From assembly GCA_039199225.1 (NCBI GenBank), contig JBCCSZ010000203.1, positions 1 to 14,725 on the forward strand: 14,725 nucleotides of DNA, read 5' to 3'. Origin of the DNA: JBCCSZ01 sp039199225 (GTDB lineage Bacteria; Bacteroidota; Bacteroidia; Chitinophagales; Saprospiraceae). Below are positions 7,648 through 14,173 of this stretch, piece by piece. Position 1 is the stretch's first letter. Each line of letters begins with the position of its first letter. A model generated the notes under the pieces. The model saw only the letters and a list, made by a program, of their open reading frames with translations, made no database searches and was not told where the DNA came from. The position numbers and the translations under genes were made by a program.

Positions 7648-9015
7648 TCAACGCTCAAAATACACGACCCCCTGGCTTGTAAACTGATCGAAGCCATTTT
7701 GGAAAGTCGTCCGCACCTGTAGCTTGCGATCATTGAGTAACAGAATGGGGCCATTCATATCCGGTCCAGTCAAACTACTGGTACTGATGTAGCCATTTTC
7801 GATGACGTAATTGTACTCCTCATACCCTTGTTGGACACCATTTGAATAGACGATCGTGTTGTAGATACCGGGCAGAAAGGTCGTTTTCATTTCAGCATAA
7901 GGATTGTTAAAAATTTCCTTCAAGGTCATGTAGTTGCCGTTCATCTTCATGCCGACCAAGTTCCAGGTGCCGAGGATTATATCCTGCTGGCTTCTGCTGC
8001 TGACGGGCGCCGAAGGAACATTTTCCACCACTTGCTGCTGAGAAGACCCCTTCGAATCGTAGCTAGGCGTTTCGGGTTCAAAGACCTCCTCTTCGACCGG
8101 ATTCTTTGAAAGGTAGGTAGCAGCCACCCATCCCTTGTCCATCCCATTGTTGTACTCGACATAGTACCACTCTTTTCCATCCTCTGCCATCTGACTGTTG
8201 ATGACCGTGACCGCATCTCCTCGCTCAATCTTATCTTTTCCCCTGGCAGTCTTACCAATTCCATGACGAACATTTAACTTGGAGGCATTGACGTAGGCGG
8301 GGAAAGCGTCAAAATTATTGGAAATGAGGGTATTGGGAGTTGTATCGTCCTTGTCGATGTCATCTGGTGCCAAAAGTCCGATGAGCAGCAGCAACAAAAA
8401 GCAACCTACAATTGCTCCTCCGATGATAAAGCCCCAATTTCTAGGTGATTTGGCAGGTGACTTGGGTGGCACGGCACGGCGTCGGTTGGACCGGTCGGTC
8501 CTTGGTTGTTGCTTTTCCTGTTCCTCCGCCATTTTTCTGGCCCGAATCTTCAGTCGACTTTCGATGTAGTCGATCAGCTTTTTAACATCCGTTCGCCAGT
8601 TGGCATTTGTCAGGCTGAGGCCGTTGAGGAAAGGCAGTTCCTTTAGGCTCTCCGGCAGTTCGTCCTGGGAGGGCATCCTGGCCCCATTGACCAGTACGGG
8701 GATTACGATCTTTTTATCGCGAAAAGTAACCGCTGTCGCCGCTTCGATCCTCACGTAATCACTCTCTTTCATCAAGCGAATATGTCCCTGGGCATCTTGC
8801 AGCTTGGTATAATGCTTACCGATGACAATCAGGACAACTTTGGCTTGCATAATTTCACTGCCGATCACTTCTCGAAAGTCGGCACCCGGTGGAATGTCTG
8901 CAATGTCTTTGAAAACATTCTCTTTGCCAAAGGCATCTTCCAGGTAGTCTTGTAGCCTTCCGGCAACGCCTCCGGAATCATCTCTTCGATAGCTGATAAA
9001 AATTACATCACTCAT
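7648..9015 (-). CDS. Membrane-anchored TIR protein with SH3b and lipocalin-like C-terminal domains
   Basis: A 455-residue protein in four parts. First is a TIR domain at 1-152, with FISYRRDD at 6-13, a BB-loop-like DIPPGADF at 40-47, and YVRIEAATA around Glu91, which fits the position of the catalytic glutamate of bacterial NAD-cleaving TIR domains. Second is a very basic, Lys/Arg/Pro-rich juxtamembrane stretch at about 155-192, then one transmembrane helix at about 194-215. Third is an SH3b domain at about 240-304 (ASKLNVRHG... KGWVAATYL). Fourth, after a polar linker, is a domain at about 346-455 opening with LGTWNLVGM, as lipocalin-like domains do. The positive-inside rule puts the TIR domain in the cytoplasm and the other domains in the periplasm. 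It could be a receptor-like sensor with an NADase or scaffold TIR output; substrate and trigger are unknown. It converges with the VWA gene, 57 bases apart. Confidence 0.88.
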   Translation of the reverse strand: MSDVIFISYRRDDSGGVAGRLQDYLEDAFGKENVFKDIADIPPGADFREVIGSEIMQAKVVLIVIGKHYTKLQDAQGHIRLMKESDYVRIEAATAVTFRDKKIVIPVLVNGARMPSQDELPESLKELPFLNGLSLTNANWRTDVKKLIDYIESRLKIRARKMAEEQEKQQPRTDRSNRRRAVPPKSPAKSPRNWGFIIGGAIVGCFLLLLLIGLLAPDDIDKDDTTPNTLISNNFDAFPAYVNASKLNVRHGIGKTARGKDKIERGDAVTVINSQMAEDGKEWYYVEYNNGMDKGWVAATYLSKNPVEEEVFEPETPSYDSKGSSQQQVVENVPSAPVSSRSQQDIILGTWNLVGMKMNGNYMTLKEIFNNPYAEMKTTFLPGIYNTIVYSNGVQQGYEEYNYVIENGYISTSSLTGPDMNGPILLLNDRKLQVRTTFQNGFDQFTSQGVVYFER

Positions 9016-9069
9016 ATTATAGGCAATTGTGAATTATAGTTATATGAGTCACAGGTTAAACACTCCAAG

Positions 9070-9100
9070 TAAAGATATGGTATTTCTCAATATACACCAA
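9070..9100 (-). promoter_or_regulatory. Possible promoter for the TIR gene
   Basis: On the minus strand, TATCTTTA (9077-9070) matches TAnnTTTG at seven of eight positions. A TTG (9100-9098) lies 20 bases upstream of it. The leader to the ATG at 9015 would be about 50 bases. Spacing suits a Bacteroidota promoter; activity is inferred. Confidence 0.35.
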
Positions 9101-9129
9101 TTTCTTACCACTCCTCCGAAATTGTCGCT

Positions 9130-9137
9130 TATCTTTA
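9130..9137 (+). promoter_or_regulatory. Possible -7 element for the GH113-like lipoprotein gene
   Basis: TATCTTTA, the same 8-mer found on the opposite strand for the TIR gene, lies 32 bases before the ATG at 9170. No clear TTG was found at the proper upstream distance. If this promoter is used, the ATG at 9029 is not transcribed, which supports the 9170 start. Confidence 0.25.
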
Positions 9138-9169
9138 AGAACAAACACTCAATTGTAGGTTCTATCTAT

Positions 9170-11494
9170 ATGAAACTTTCCCTTGCTCCTCTTATTTTTT
9201 TGTGCTGCTTGGCTTGTGGTAATGCACCCGCACCACCTCAGATCGGCCTCCAACAGACAGCCTATACTTCATCAAAAGGTTTACCAACTTATCAGGACCT
9301 GATTCAACGCTTTTACGAGAGTCGCAAATTGACCTTTGTTTATGGCGGACAGTCCAATGAGCAAGCTGATCGCTACAGGCGTTTGGTAGACAGCCTCAGT
9401 GGAAGCGTCCGGGGCTACTTGGAGGTGGAAATCAAAAGCGACCAGGAGGTGGGTCCCAGCGATTGGCAGGAACGCGCCCTTGTGTTGGTGGGGACGCACC
9501 AAAGCAATCAATTGCTCCAAAAGGTTTTGCCACAACTCCCTTACAAGCCACTAAAGGATGGCCTTCAATTCGATGGCCAACGCTATGAATCCCCAGCCAC
9601 CAGCTTGGTCCTGCCTTTCTACCCCAATCCATTGAATACCGATATGGCTGTTTCGGTACTGACCGCCTCGACAGACGACTATCTCCTTCGCTTTTTAGAG
9701 GAAAAATTGCGCACAGGCTGGAATCCCTTCGGCTTTGGACGCTGGGGCTACGAAATCTACCAGGATGGCTCCCGAATGTTGCTCGGCCGCTTTCATGCTT
9801 CCGAATGGACCGTTGACAAGGTGCTTCATTACGATTTCTTTCAGAACAAGCCCTATTCTTTTCAGAGCAAACATTTTCGCTTCATTTTGCAGGGAGACGA
9901 AAAACTCAAAAAGGCCGCCAAACCCTTTGCAGAAATTGTAGAAAAAGAAGCCGAAGAGGTACTGGCCTTTCTAGGTGCATCCAAGCCATTGCCAACCATT
10001 CCCTACCACCTCTACCCCTCAACCGAGCAAAAGGGCATGATGCACTACAATACCCAGCAAGCACATCTAAATTTTGGCAAATCAGAAATTCACGAAGTGG
10101 TCAACGACATTTATCGCCCTCTGCGAACGGCCGCCTCCAACCAAATGCTTTGCCGCAAAGTATTTGGCAAGACCAAAACCCACGCCCTGGAAGAAGGGCT
10201 TGCAGTCTTTCTGACTCCCAACTGGCAAAAAGCAGGCTACGCACACTGGGCAAGCCGCCTTTACCACTCGGACAACATCCCACCATTGGTAGAGTTGTTG
10301 GACAATGACCAATACCATCGCGGGTCTACCATCGTACATCCCTGCCTGGCTGCCAGCTTTGTAGCCAGTCTGATTCACCACTATGGCAAGGAATTCTTCC
10401 TGGAAAAATACAAGGATTGGAAAGTACAAGCTGGCGAAATTACCCGACTGGAAAAAGAATGGCACCAGTACCTATCCAAGCGCTCAAATACCTCTACAAC
10501 AACCAAAAGCAAAAAGTCCCTCCCCTTGCTCAAGGGCTTCAATTTTGCCCATGAAGGCTATTCCGGCTACGATGGCTATGGCTCGCAAAAGTCGCTGGAA
10601 TCACTCCAAAAAATCCGATCTTACCGTAGCAATGCCATCGCTATTGTTCCCTATTCCTATATGCAAAATCCCACCCGACCCGACTTCATTGGCATCCGTA
10701 GGCGAGCCTTTTCCGAGACCGATGAAGGCGTTATCCACGCCGCTGCCAATGCCCGCCAACTGCAAATGAAAGTCATCCTAAAACCACATATCTGGATAGG
10801 CGGTGGCCACTGGCCCGGCGATGTCAAAATGGCCAGCGAAGCCGAATGGCAACAGTGGTTTGTCCACTACCACCGTTGGATTGCCCACTATGCACTACTG
10901 GCAGAAATCCACCAAATGGATGTATTGTGCATCGGTACCGAGCTGGTGCGAACCACATTGGAAAGGCCGCAGGATTGGAAGCGCATCATCCGCTGCATCC
11001 GCTCGCTCTACTCAGGCCAATTGACCTATGCCGCCAATTGGGGAGAAGAATTTGAACAGAATGAAATATGGCGAGAACTCGATTACATCGGTCTGGACTG
11101 CTACTACCCCCTCAGCAAAAGCGACACAGCCACCGATGCCGAACTGAAGGCCGGATTCCAGCAGAGTATTCAAAAGATTGAACGCATTCAAAAAAAATAC
11201 AACAAGCCCATCTTATTCACCGAGATCGGCTTCAGAAGTAAAAAGGCCCCCTGGAAGGACCCACATGCAGGCAGCCGCCGGGATGGCTACAATGGCGAAC
11301 ACCAAAGCCGCTGCTACCAAATCGTCTTTGAAAGTCTGCAAGACAAAAGCTGGTGTCAGGGCATCCTATGGTGGAAATTCCCCTCCTACCTCGACTACGA
11401 TCAACGAACCAATGCCGGCTTCTCCCCCTGTGGCAAACCCGCCGAAGAAGTGGTCAAAGAATGGTTTGAGAAAATGGCATTTCGACCGAAGTAG
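9170..11494 (+). CDS. Lipoprotein with degenerate gluzincin-like region fused to a GH113-like glycosidase domain
   Basis: From ATG 9170 the protein has 774 residues and opens with a lipoprotein signal peptide whose lipobox ends at Cys16 (CLAC). The frame extends up to ATG 9029, but those 47 residues would bury the signal peptide, so the internal start is preferred. Residues about 40-220 are an unassigned alpha/beta region with VLVGTHQSN at 105-113. Residues about 230-440 look like a peptidase-MA/M1-type fold, with HEVVN at 308-312 where HExxH is expected, and EEGLAVF at 341-347, the usual third zinc-ligand region; the second zinc histidine is missing. Residues about 453-770 read as a GH113-like TIM barrel: the LKGFNFAHEGY opening, KPHIW at 538-542, GTELVRT with candidate acid/base Glu591, and FTEIGFRS with candidate nucleophile Glu685. 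GH113 members are beta-mannanases or related enzymes. A surface or periplasmic glycan-processing role is inferred. Confidence 0.82.
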   Translation: MKLSLAPLIFLCCLACGNAPAPPQIGLQQTAYTSSKGLPTYQDLIQRFYESRKLTFVYGGQSNEQADRYRRLVDSLSGSVRGYLEVEIKSDQEVGPSDWQERALVLVGTHQSNQLLQKVLPQLPYKPLKDGLQFDGQRYESPATSLVLPFYPNPLNTDMAVSVLTASTDDYLLRFLEEKLRTGWNPFGFGRWGYEIYQDGSRMLLGRFHASEWTVDKVLHYDFFQNKPYSFQSKHFRFILQGDEKLKKAAKPFAEIVEKEAEEVLAFLGASKPLPTIPYHLYPSTEQKGMMHYNTQQAHLNFGKSEIHEVVNDIYRPLRTAASNQMLCRKVFGKTKTHALEEGLAVFLTPNWQKAGYAHWASRLYHSDNIPPLVELLDNDQYHRGSTIVHPCLAASFVASLIHHYGKEFFLEKYKDWKVQAGEITRLEKEWHQYLSKRSNTSTTTKSKKSLPLLKGFNFAHEGYSGYDGYGSQKSLESLQKIRSYRSNAIAIVPYSYMQNPTRPDFIGIRRRAFSETDEGVIHAAANARQLQMKVILKPHIWIGGGHWPGDVKMASEAEWQQWFVHYHRWIAHYALLAEIHQMDVLCIGTELVRTTLERPQDWKRIIRCIRSLYSGQLTYAANWGEEFEQNEIWRELDYIGLDCYYPLSKSDTATDAELKAGFQQSIQKIERIQKKYNKPILFTEIGFRSKKAPWKDPHAGSRRDGYNGEHQSRCYQIVFESLQDKSWCQGILWWKFPSYLDYDQRTNAGFSPCGKPAEEVVKEWFEKMAFRPK

Positions 11495-11525
11495 TTCAGT
11501 TGGCAATTGGCAATGCTCTCCCCTT

Positions 11526-12959
11526 CTACCGACGAACCTGAAACTTCAGGACCTGCTGTCCGCTTTCTCCTCGAATGCGACAAAAGTAAATACCAACTGG
11601 CCAATCCTCCACTTTCAAATTCCAGCTCAGTTGGTATTGACCGGAGGCTAGGGTGCCTTCGAAAATACTTTGCAGGGGCGTTCCCAGGAGGTCGAGTACG
11701 TCGATGGTCATTTTGCTACTTTGGGTCAACTCCAACTTCAGGCCCAATTGATCGTTGACAGGATTGGGGAATAGCAGGGTACTGCGGAGGTGATTGCTTG
11801 GCTCGCCAATGCTCGTCGTTTCCTGGCGAAACAGCCACAGATAGGCATCCTTGAACTCTCTGGCCCAAAACCATTCGCTGTGCGTACCATCGCTTTGCTC
11901 TACGGTCAATAGGTCAGACAAATCATAGCCCTTGGCCCGAAGGGCGTTTTCCATGCGGTAGACATTGGTGACGGTGCTGGCGCCCTCCTGCGTACCGACC
12001 AATTGATACATCCGGAAAGGCTGCGTTTCTTCGCGATCGGCCACCAGCTCATAAATCTCAGGATTGAACCAATAAGCAGGCGACAAGGGACCGACTTTAC
12101 CAAATACCTCTGGATATTCAATGCCCGCATAGGCAGCAATCAGGCCACCCAGGGAGCTACCAATGATGGCAGTATGCTCGCGCTGGGGCTTGGTCCGATA
12201 ATGCTCATCGATATAGGGCTTTAAGGTGTTGATAATGAATTGAACGTAGGCATCGCCGCTACCGCCGCCATAGGTTTGGTTGACCCAAGGCGCGTATTCT
12301 TCCATGCGCAGCGAACCGGCCCCATTGTCAATAGCTACCGCAATGGCTCCTGGATCGCCTTGCTCGAATAGGCTATTGAGGGTTTCATCCACCTGCCACT
12401 CGCCGGAAAAAGAGGTTGCAGCGTTAAAAACATTTTGTCCATCTTGCAGGTAAAGGACTGGATAAAATTTATTAGACGAAGCATAATCAGGAGGTAAATA
12501 CAGCCAAACGCGGCGATAGCGATCCAGTTGAGGCATGTAAAAGCTGTCGGTCAGTATTTGTACATTCGGAGCCGCCGTTCCACTGCCACCACCTGGCCGC
12601 AAATCTTCCCAACCAGCAATTTGAAATCGAAGGGTATCACCTGCTGCGTAGCGAACAGAGCGATCGGGACGATAGTTGCCCTGTGCATCTGCCTCGACCT
12701 TCGCCCATTCACCCCTGGTAAATTTAAAGGTCGCCGTCCCATCTCCCTGTGAAATGTCTATGTAGAAAACCCCGCTATCAATATCCCTGGTCATTTTGAA
12801 ATCCTCGGCACCAGCACTCCAATTATTAAAAGTACCTGCAACATATATCGGATCATCAGGCGGCGTGTACACTGGCAATTGATCCACCACAATGGTCAAT
12901 TGAGCGGACGAGATGGCCCAAAAGCTCAAACACAGCAGTACGGAAAGCAAATATTTCAT
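11526..12959 (-). CDS. T9SS-secreted Fes/CE1-like esterase with N-terminal E-set (CBM48-like) domain
   Basis: A 477-residue secreted protein. A Sec signal peptide covers 1-19 (cleavage near SSA-Q). An E-set/CBM48-like domain at about 25-115 carries YVAGTFNNW at 39-47. A Gly-rich linker at 122-128 leads to an alpha/beta hydrolase of the enterochelin-esterase/CE1-like type. This shows GSSLG at 267-271 with nucleophile Ser269, LQDGQN at 171-176, and a catalytic His360 in DGTHSEW; Glu325 in VGTQE is a candidate acid. The C-terminal roughly 80 residues (FPNPVND ... GIYFCRI ... KFQV) form a type A sorting domain for T9SS, so the enzyme is secreted or displayed at the cell surface. An upstream ATG at 13016 is rejected, because a good promoter lies between it and 12959. 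The ester substrate is unknown; carbohydrate esters or siderophore-like esters are possible. It converges with the GH113-like gene, 31 bases apart. Confidence 0.9.
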   Translation of the reverse strand: MKYLLSVLLCLSFWAISSAQLTIVVDQLPVYTPPDDPIYVAGTFNNWSAGAEDFKMTRDIDSGVFYIDISQGDGTATFKFTRGEWAKVEADAQGNYRPDRSVRYAAGDTLRFQIAGWEDLRPGGGSGTAAPNVQILTDSFYMPQLDRYRRVWLYLPPDYASSNKFYPVLYLQDGQNVFNAATSFSGEWQVDETLNSLFEQGDPGAIAVAIDNGAGSLRMEEYAPWVNQTYGGGSGDAYVQFIINTLKPYIDEHYRTKPQREHTAIIGSSLGGLIAAYAGIEYPEVFGKVGPLSPAYWFNPEIYELVADREETQPFRMYQLVGTQEGASTVTNVYRMENALRAKGYDLSDLLTVEQSDGTHSEWFWAREFKDAYLWLFRQETTSIGEPSNHLRSTLLFPNPVNDQLGLKLELTQSSKMTIDVLDLLGTPLQSIFEGTLASGQYQLSWNLKVEDWPVGIYFCRIRGESGQQVLKFQVRR

Positions 12960-12976
12960 GTTGTCCAATTTTGGAG

Positions 12977-13004
12977 CAAATATAAATGCATTTATGTATC
13001 TCAA
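12977..13004 (-). promoter_or_regulatory. Promoter of the T9SS esterase gene
   Basis: On the minus strand, TATATTTG (12984-12977) is a perfect TAnnTTTG -7 element. A TTG (13004-13002) lies 17 bases upstream, in the normal range for the Bacteroidota housekeeping sigma factor. Transcription would start around 12970, giving a leader of only about ten bases before ATG 12959. This decides the start codon: the in-frame ATG at 13016 is upstream of the promoter. Confidence 0.6.
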
Positions 13005-13368
13005 GTGCCTAGACAAAGTTATGTTATCCTTAGTTTGAGAGGAGTTTCATCTCCAGACGAGGCAAAAAGCACAGATATAGCCATCGCTACAGCACGTATT
13101 TTTAACGAAGTGTAAAGGTAAAAGCCGTTCACAATAAGTCATTATTTAATTTATCTAGGCTCTTAAATGTTGGACACGAAAGTATTTAAGATCGGGTTGA
13201 AATTCCTGTTCTGGAGCGAAGCTGAGCAATTTTTTTCTGACTGCCATCTCAATTTACGCCACCCAATGGAACTTTATGTCTGTTCTTTAGAGTTGTTAGA
13301 ATCGTTGTTGATCCTTTCAATCTTACAGTCATGTAATTGTTCAATCAAATAGCAGCTTACCCCTTTAT

Positions 13369-13386
13369 GGCCTGACCAAACAGGCC
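13369..13386. repeat. Perfect 6-bp inverted repeat (hairpin), GGCCTG / CAGGCC
   Basis: GGCCTG (13369-13374) and CAGGCC (13381-13386) are exact reverse complements around a 6-base loop. No T-run follows on either strand, so it is not a canonical intrinsic terminator. It could be an operator or an RNA hairpin about 85 bases ahead of the RNA ligase start. Confidence 0.45.
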
Positions 13387-13412
13387 CCTTCAACGAGTAT
13401 TTTCAAATTTCG

Positions 13413-13424
13413 ATGCTTCGGCAT
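13413..13424 (+). repeat. Short hairpin with UUCG tetraloop
   Basis: ATGC-TTCG-GCAT forms a perfect 4-base-pair stem closed as C(UUCG)G, an especially stable RNA tetraloop; a G-T wobble could add one pair. It is short enough to occur by chance, but it lies between two other hairpins in the ligase leader. Confidence 0.35.
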
Positions 13425-13435
13425 TCATTTGCTAA

Positions 13436-13454
13436 TGGCCAGTACATTCGGCCA
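13436..13454. repeat. 5-bp inverted repeat, TGGCC / GGCCA
   Basis: TGGCC (13436-13440) and GGCCA (13450-13454) flank a 9-base loop and end 17 bases before the RNA ligase start codon. It might be an operator or a structure near the ribosome binding region; chance is also possible. Confidence 0.3.
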
Positions 13455-13471
13455 ATGGCTAAATCATATCA

Positions 13472-14173
13472 ATGATGAGTTTGTCACGAAAATATGGACG
13501 GACTTACCACTATCCCTTTTCTCCTGGGACCACCAGCGACGATCGGATCAACCACCAATATTGGGAAGACATCCAACAGATCGATCAACTGGTCCATACT
13601 GAAAAGTTAGATGGTGAGAATACCTGTCTGAATCAATACGGCGTTTTTGCCCGCTCCCATGCCGCTCCAACCCGACACCCTTGGGCTGGCTACCTCAAAC
13701 AGCGTTGGGAGCTACTGAAAAGTGAACTGGGTCAACTCGAAATCTTTGGCGAAAACCTTTATGCCATCCATTCCATCGAGTACCTTGAATTGGAACAACA
13801 CTTTTTTGTGTTTGCCATTCGAGAACTCGACCAGTGGTTGTCCTGGGAAGAAGTGAAGTTTTATGCAGCTTTACTGGATTTTCCAACCGTACCCGAAATT
13901 GCATTGGCCCAAACAGCTACCAAAGAAATTTTTGAGCAAGATGTTTTAAATATTACGCAACAGCCCAGCGCGTTTCGATCCATCGATGTACACAGCCGAG
14001 AGGCTTGTGCGATGGAAGGCATCGTCAGCAGAAATTGCAATGCCTTTGCCGTAGAGGATTTTAAAAGCCATGTGTTCAAATACGTTCGGAAAGATCATGT
14101 CAGAACGGATGAACATTGGACCCGGAAATGGAAACGTGCGGCACTCAAATGGGAAAAGTCATGTGGACAATAA
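13472..14173 (+). CDS. Minimal ATP-dependent RNA ligase (Rnl2-like nucleotidyltransferase domain)
   Basis: A 233-residue protein carrying the full set of polynucleotide ligase nucleotidyltransferase motifs. Motif I is KLDGEN at 45-50 with the AMP-accepting Lys45, motif Ia has Arg61, motif III is IFGENLY at 91-97, motif IIIa is FFVFAI at 111-116, motif IV is MEGIV at 181-185, and motif V is VFKYVRK at 201-207. Enzymes of this family take AMP from ATP and seal 5'-phosphate and 3'-OH RNA ends. The protein stops about 26 residues after motif V, with a basic tail, so it lacks the extra C-terminal domain of T4 Rnl2 or an N-terminal OB module. Two adjacent ATGs (13472, 13475) could serve as start. 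The stop overlaps the next gene by 13 bases. That gene encodes an HD end-healing protein, which supports a role in RNA break repair. Confidence 0.88.
   Translation: MMSLSRKYGRTYHYPFSPGTTSDDRINHQYWEDIQQIDQLVHTEKLDGENTCLNQYGVFARSHAAPTRHPWAGYLKQRWELLKSELGQLEIFGENLYAIHSIEYLELEQHFFVFAIRELDQWLSWEEVKFYAALLDFPTVPEIALAQTATKEIFEQDVLNITQQPSAFRSIDVHSREACAMEGIVSRNCNAFAVEDFKSHVFKYVRKDHVRTDEHWTRKWKRAALKWEKSCGQ

Larger units (their letters stand above)
13017..13471. other. Gene-free region upstream of the RNA ligase gene
   Basis: These 455 bases hold no coding sequence that I can support. The region is visibly richer in A and T than its flanks. Short open frames run through it (for example 13167-13352), but their translations are compositionally odd and match nothing I recognise. 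The right end, 13369-13454, holds three short hairpins listed separately. No perfect TAnnTTTG element was found for the RNA ligase gene. The left end could be a decayed gene remnant, but I cannot show this. Confidence 0.6.

Noticed and set aside
9029..9169. Extended N-terminus of the glycosidase lipoprotein
   Set aside because: It would place 47 extra residues before a clear lipoprotein signal peptide, and a -7-like element lies inside it.
11500..11513. Tandem TTGGCAA repeat between the convergent glycosidase and esterase genes
   Set aside because: Only two 7-base copies; too short to call a repeat element, and no hairpin or terminator could be supported there.
12960..13016. Extended N-terminus of the T9SS esterase from ATG 13016
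   Set aside because: A promoter with perfect -7 element and proper spacing lies between this ATG and 12959, and the signal peptide begins at 12959.
13017..13352. Short open frames in the gene-free region, including one ending near 13115 and one at 13167-13352
   Set aside because: No recognisable domain, signal or conserved motif, and no credible start context; probably chance frames or decayed sequence.
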